From Candidatus Calditenuaceae archaeon JGI OTU-1 (lineage in GTDB: Archaea > Thermoproteota > Nitrososphaeria_A > Caldarchaeales > Calditenuaceae), in NCBI GenBank assembly GCA_000494145.1, contig AWOE01000064.1, forward strand, positions 2,597 to 11,006: a stretch of 8,410 nt of DNA, read 5' to 3'. Both the position numbers and the translations under genes were made by a program. Positions 6,460 through 8,410 of this stretch are shown piece after piece. The notes beneath the pieces were generated by a model. It did not search any database and was not told the origin of the DNA. It was given only the letters and a program-made list of their open reading frames with translations. How positions within the stretch are numbered: position 1 is the stretch's first letter; each line of letters starts with the position of its first letter.

Positions 6460-6790
6460 CGTTCAGGTCAAGAGACAAAAGCCGAGGAGTCGCGACAAGC
6501 TGGACGGCCTAGCCGGCCGGATCCGCATCAGGCTGAGGGCTTGCTCTAGGTCGCTCGGAGACCCTCTGGACAGCTACCTCCACGTTGGAACCGGTGCGCT
6601 GAGGCTGATTATCGACGAGGAAGAGCTGCGGCGCCGGGCCTCCCTTGCAAAGAACAGGGCGACCTTGAGTTCCAGGCCGTCCTCGCCGTACTCCTTGATG
6701 GTCCCCTTCAGCGTGTCGAGAACCTCAGAGGGGACCAAGAGGAGGACGTTCCCACCGCCCGAGTACAGGACGGCCTCTGGTGGAAGGTAA
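6440..6790 (+). pseudogene. 5' fragment of a further Cas7/Csm5-like RAMP gene, interrupted near 6630
   Basis: A rightward frame with GTG start, strong ribosome-binding site and 20-nt overlap with the previous gene. After a basic N-terminus (KRQKPRSRDK, 11-20) comes GRIRIRLRACSRSLGDPLD (26-44), then SYLHVGTGALRLIIDEEELRR (45-65). A beta strand followed by a Leu-His-x-Gly-x-Gly turn is how Cas7-type RAMPs such as Csm5 begin. From about residue 66 the translation turns into Ser/Arg/Pro-rich sequence with no RAMP features (no PGSSLKG, no Gly-rich end) because the DNA is now the complement of cas10. The real fragment therefore covers about 6440-6635, and the remaining 3' part of the gene is missing from the window. 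Alternatives are a short real protein or a chance frame; the RBS and the motif argue against chance. Confidence 0.55.
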
Positions 6791-7986
6791 AGCCTGCGGC
6801 GGAGGTACCACAATAGATGGGCGTGCACCGCCAGCTCGATGACGTGGCTCGCTGCGGCTACGACCCGGATCTCATGGCCCCTTCTCACGTACTCTTGGAT
6901 CGATGCGAAGTCGATGAGGACGAGGGAAATTCTATCGTCCCGAAACGGTTCTGCCTTACGGTACTCTTGGCTCCGGACCAAAGAGTCGACCTTTCGGAGG
7001 AACTCCTCGGTCATCTCCCGGAAGGGGTCCTCGCGGAAAAGACCTGCCCTGATCAGCTCGTCCCTTCTCTCGTGAACGGCGATCCAGAAATCCCAGTCCC
7101 ACTCCGTCCGGTCAATTCCCAAGACCTCCTTGATCTTCTGAAGCCTGTCCTTCAGAGCCAACCGGACCAGTCTGTTTAGTCTGTCAGCCGCTGACGCGAG
7201 GTAATCGGCCTTTCTGAGGTACGTATCGCTGACATGGTGTTTCTCTATCTCTTGCAGCAGCTCGTTCAGTGTCACGTCGCTCATCAGACCTTCGAGCAGC
7301 CTCTTTGCCAGCTCCTTGGAGGCCTCGAAGTGCTGCTGGGGGTCCAGCGCCTTGCCCAGGTCGTGGAGGAGCGCCACCAGCCTCAATTTGGCTATACTCC
7401 TCCTGTCAACCCTATGGTTCAATGCCCACGCGATCGCCGAGGTCATCAGGGAGTGCGCGATCAGACTCGACGTGTTGTGCCCGGGTCTGGTGTCAGCCGG
7501 GAAGACGATCCACAGCTTGAAGACGAGGTTCGCGGTCTCGGGTTGAAAGAGTTCCTTCGCCGCATCGAAGACCTTTCGTTCCACTTTCTCCGCTACGTTC
7601 CTGACAAAGTAATGCAGCTTGTCGTCCCAAAACACCTCAACAAAAGGTCTGGGAAGCAGCGTGAGGACGTGGGCCTTCAGGGGAGTGGGGGCAGCCGGCG
7701 AGACCTCCTGAACTAACGGAGCCTTCAGGAACATCACTATCGCGTCTGCGATGAGCTCAAGCTTCTCCTCTTCGCCCATATCCCTAGCAAGGTTGAGGAG
7801 ACGCTCGAGCAGGGATCTGAGCTCGCTGAGGGCCTCCATCAACGCTTTCCTGTCATCGTCAGTGACGCGCCTGACGCTGACCGGCCTTCCTCCCTCCCAC
7901 AGCGGTACCCTGAGGGCCCTGTAAATGGGATAGGGCTCCCTGAACTTAAGCCCGGAGACGCTCAAGCTTGCCCACCTCGTCCACAT
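6574..7986 (-). CDS. cas10: Cas10 with HD domain and first palm domain; C-terminal cyclase palm missing
   Basis: A 470-residue leftward frame, the large subunit of a type III CRISPR complex. An N-terminal domain of about 160 residues leads to FPADTRPGHNTSSLIAHSLMTSA (162-184, His178), a motif placed before the HD domain in Cmr2/III-D-like Cas10. The HD ssDNA nuclease motif is LLHDLGK (206-212; His208-Asp209), followed by His219, EKHHVSD (248-254) and ADYLASAADRL (260-270). Palm 1 follows: ISLVLIDFASIQEYV (353-367), ASHVIELAVHAHLLWYL (379-395) and LYSGGGNVLLLVP (407-419). Family members then continue for several hundred residues to palm 2 with GGDD, which makes cyclic oligoadenylate. Here the protein ends after KVALFFAREARRR in a Ser-rich tail that is the complement of the RAMP start at 6440. 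The ATG at 7986 has no RBS; TTG at 7965 has GAGGTGGG 5 nt upstream and may be the true start. No cyclase activity is expected. Confidence 0.85.
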   Translation of the reverse strand: MWTRWASLSVSGLKFREPYPIYRALRVPLWEGGRPVSVRRVTDDDRKALMEALSELRSLLERLLNLARDMGEEEKLELIADAIVMFLKAPLVQEVSPAAPTPLKAHVLTLLPRPFVEVFWDDKLHYFVRNVAEKVERKVFDAAKELFQPETANLVFKLWIVFPADTRPGHNTSSLIAHSLMTSAIAWALNHRVDRRSIAKLRLVALLHDLGKALDPQQHFEASKELAKRLLEGLMSDVTLNELLQEIEKHHVSDTYLRKADYLASAADRLNRLVRLALKDRLQKIKEVLGIDRTEWDWDFWIAVHERRDELIRAGLFREDPFREMTEEFLRKVDSLVRSQEYRKAEPFRDDRISLVLIDFASIQEYVRRGHEIRVVAAASHVIELAVHAHLLWYLRRRLYLPPEAVLYSGGGNVLLLVPSEVLDTLKGTIKEYGEDGLELKVALFFAREARRRSSSSSIISLSAPVPTWR

Positions 7987-8410
7987 CGAGAAGCTCGCCT
8001 TCGAACGCCGAACGGGCCCTCCTGACCAGGTCCCTCACCACGCCATCGAGTTCGGAGTCATCCAGCTTAGAACCGGGCTCAACTCGGAGGCCTTCGGCAT
8101 CAAGGGGCTGCGAGAAGGGCGCAAGCTCCAAGGCAAGGAGCTCGTACCGGACGACGCCGAAGACGTGCGGCGGATATCTGCGATACTTCATCTTCCCGAG
8201 AAGCACCGGCCTCCCCAGACGCGAATCCCTCATGCCCATCCCGAACAGCAGCAACCCGAGCTCCTCTGTCTTCAGGTTCCTGAAGGTGACAGTACCATCG
8301 AACGTGCTGCCGGGCGGTGCAGCCAGAAGCTTCTCACCGGTCGGAAGGTCCACCTCGACGAGCTTCACATCTGTGCCCACGAGGTCACCGAACTCGATGA
8401 GGCCGGCCAG
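7946..8410 (-). CDS. Cas7-like RAMP protein, C-terminal part (5' end outside window)
   Basis: The frame is open to the right edge of the window, so the N-terminal part is missing; 154 residues are visible. LPTGEKLLAAPPGSTFDGTVTF (22-43) followed by NLKTEELGLLLFGMGM (45-60) is the late RAMP strand and helix found in Csx7/Csm3-type proteins. GRPVLLGKMKYRRYPPHVFGVVRYEL (66-91) corresponds to the C-terminal Gly-containing loop and final strand. A less conserved acidic tail follows. The gene lies directly upstream of cas10 in the same direction and overlaps it by 41 nt (ATG start) or 20 nt (TTG start), so they share an operon. It belongs to the type III effector complex, but whether it retains a catalytic Asp cannot be seen. 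A start at GTG 8380 was discarded because coding similarity extends upstream. Confidence 0.7.
   Translation of the reverse strand: MAGLIEFGDLVGTDVKLVEVDLPTGEKLLAAPPGSTFDGTVTFRNLKTEELGLLLFGMGMRDSRLGRPVLLGKMKYRRYPPHVFGVVRYELLALELAPFSQPLDAEGLRVEPGSKLDDSELDGVVRDLVRRARSAFEGELLDVDEVGKLERLRA

Noticed and set aside
6574..6640. A simple frameshift in cas10 that would restore palm 2.
   Set aside because: I read the other two leftward frames past 6640: one stops at once and the other gives Pro/Gln/Arg-rich sequence without GGDD or palm features, so a base-level error does not explain the truncation.
7234..7716. Rightward frame antisense to cas10, 160 residues.
   Set aside because: It lies opposite well-conserved HD-domain coding sequence and shows no recognisable domain or RBS.

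Overview
The window is archaeal. It carries two archaeal-type ribosomal proteins (eL19 and uL18) and GatE, the archaea-specific Glu-tRNA(Gln) amidotransferase subunit. It also has TATA/BRE-like promoter elements, GTG and TTG starts, and Arg codons dominated by AGG. High G+C and dense packing suit a thermophile; the lineage cannot be fixed from this sequence alone.

Left part (1-4252), housekeeping. Two adjacent ABC-2 type permeases run rightward (the first is cut by the window edge) and overlap by 20 nt. They converge on a leftward rpl19e-rpl18 pair. gatE runs rightward, divergent from rpl19e across a 141-bp gap. The rpl19e-rpl18 pair lacks its usual archaeal spc-operon neighbours on both sides.

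Right part (4253-8410), a type III CRISPR-Cas effector locus. After an AT-rich intergenic region with a clear TATA box comes a rightward, tightly coupled operon: a small alpha-helical protein (probably the Csm2-like small subunit), a Csm3-like Cas7 keeping the putative catalytic Asp, a second Cas7-like RAMP with His at that position and a Cys-rich insertion, and the 5' end of another RAMP gene. From the right edge, leftward, come the 3' end of another RAMP gene and a Cas10 gene with an HD nuclease domain and the first palm domain. No CRISPR array, Cas1/Cas2 or Cas6 lies in the window.

Main observation: the rightward RAMP gene beginning at 6440 has a strong ribosome-binding site and a typical RAMP N-terminus, but it runs into antisense cas10 near 6630. 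The leftward cas10 in turn loses its second palm domain (the GGDD cyclase part) at the same place, and its last ~20 residues are just the complement of the RAMP gene start. One inversion with one breakpoint in each gene explains both. It predicts that the missing 3' halves of both genes face each other at a second junction to the right of the window. An assembly chimera is the main alternative. If the inversion is real, this locus is either broken or a switchable type III effector complex.
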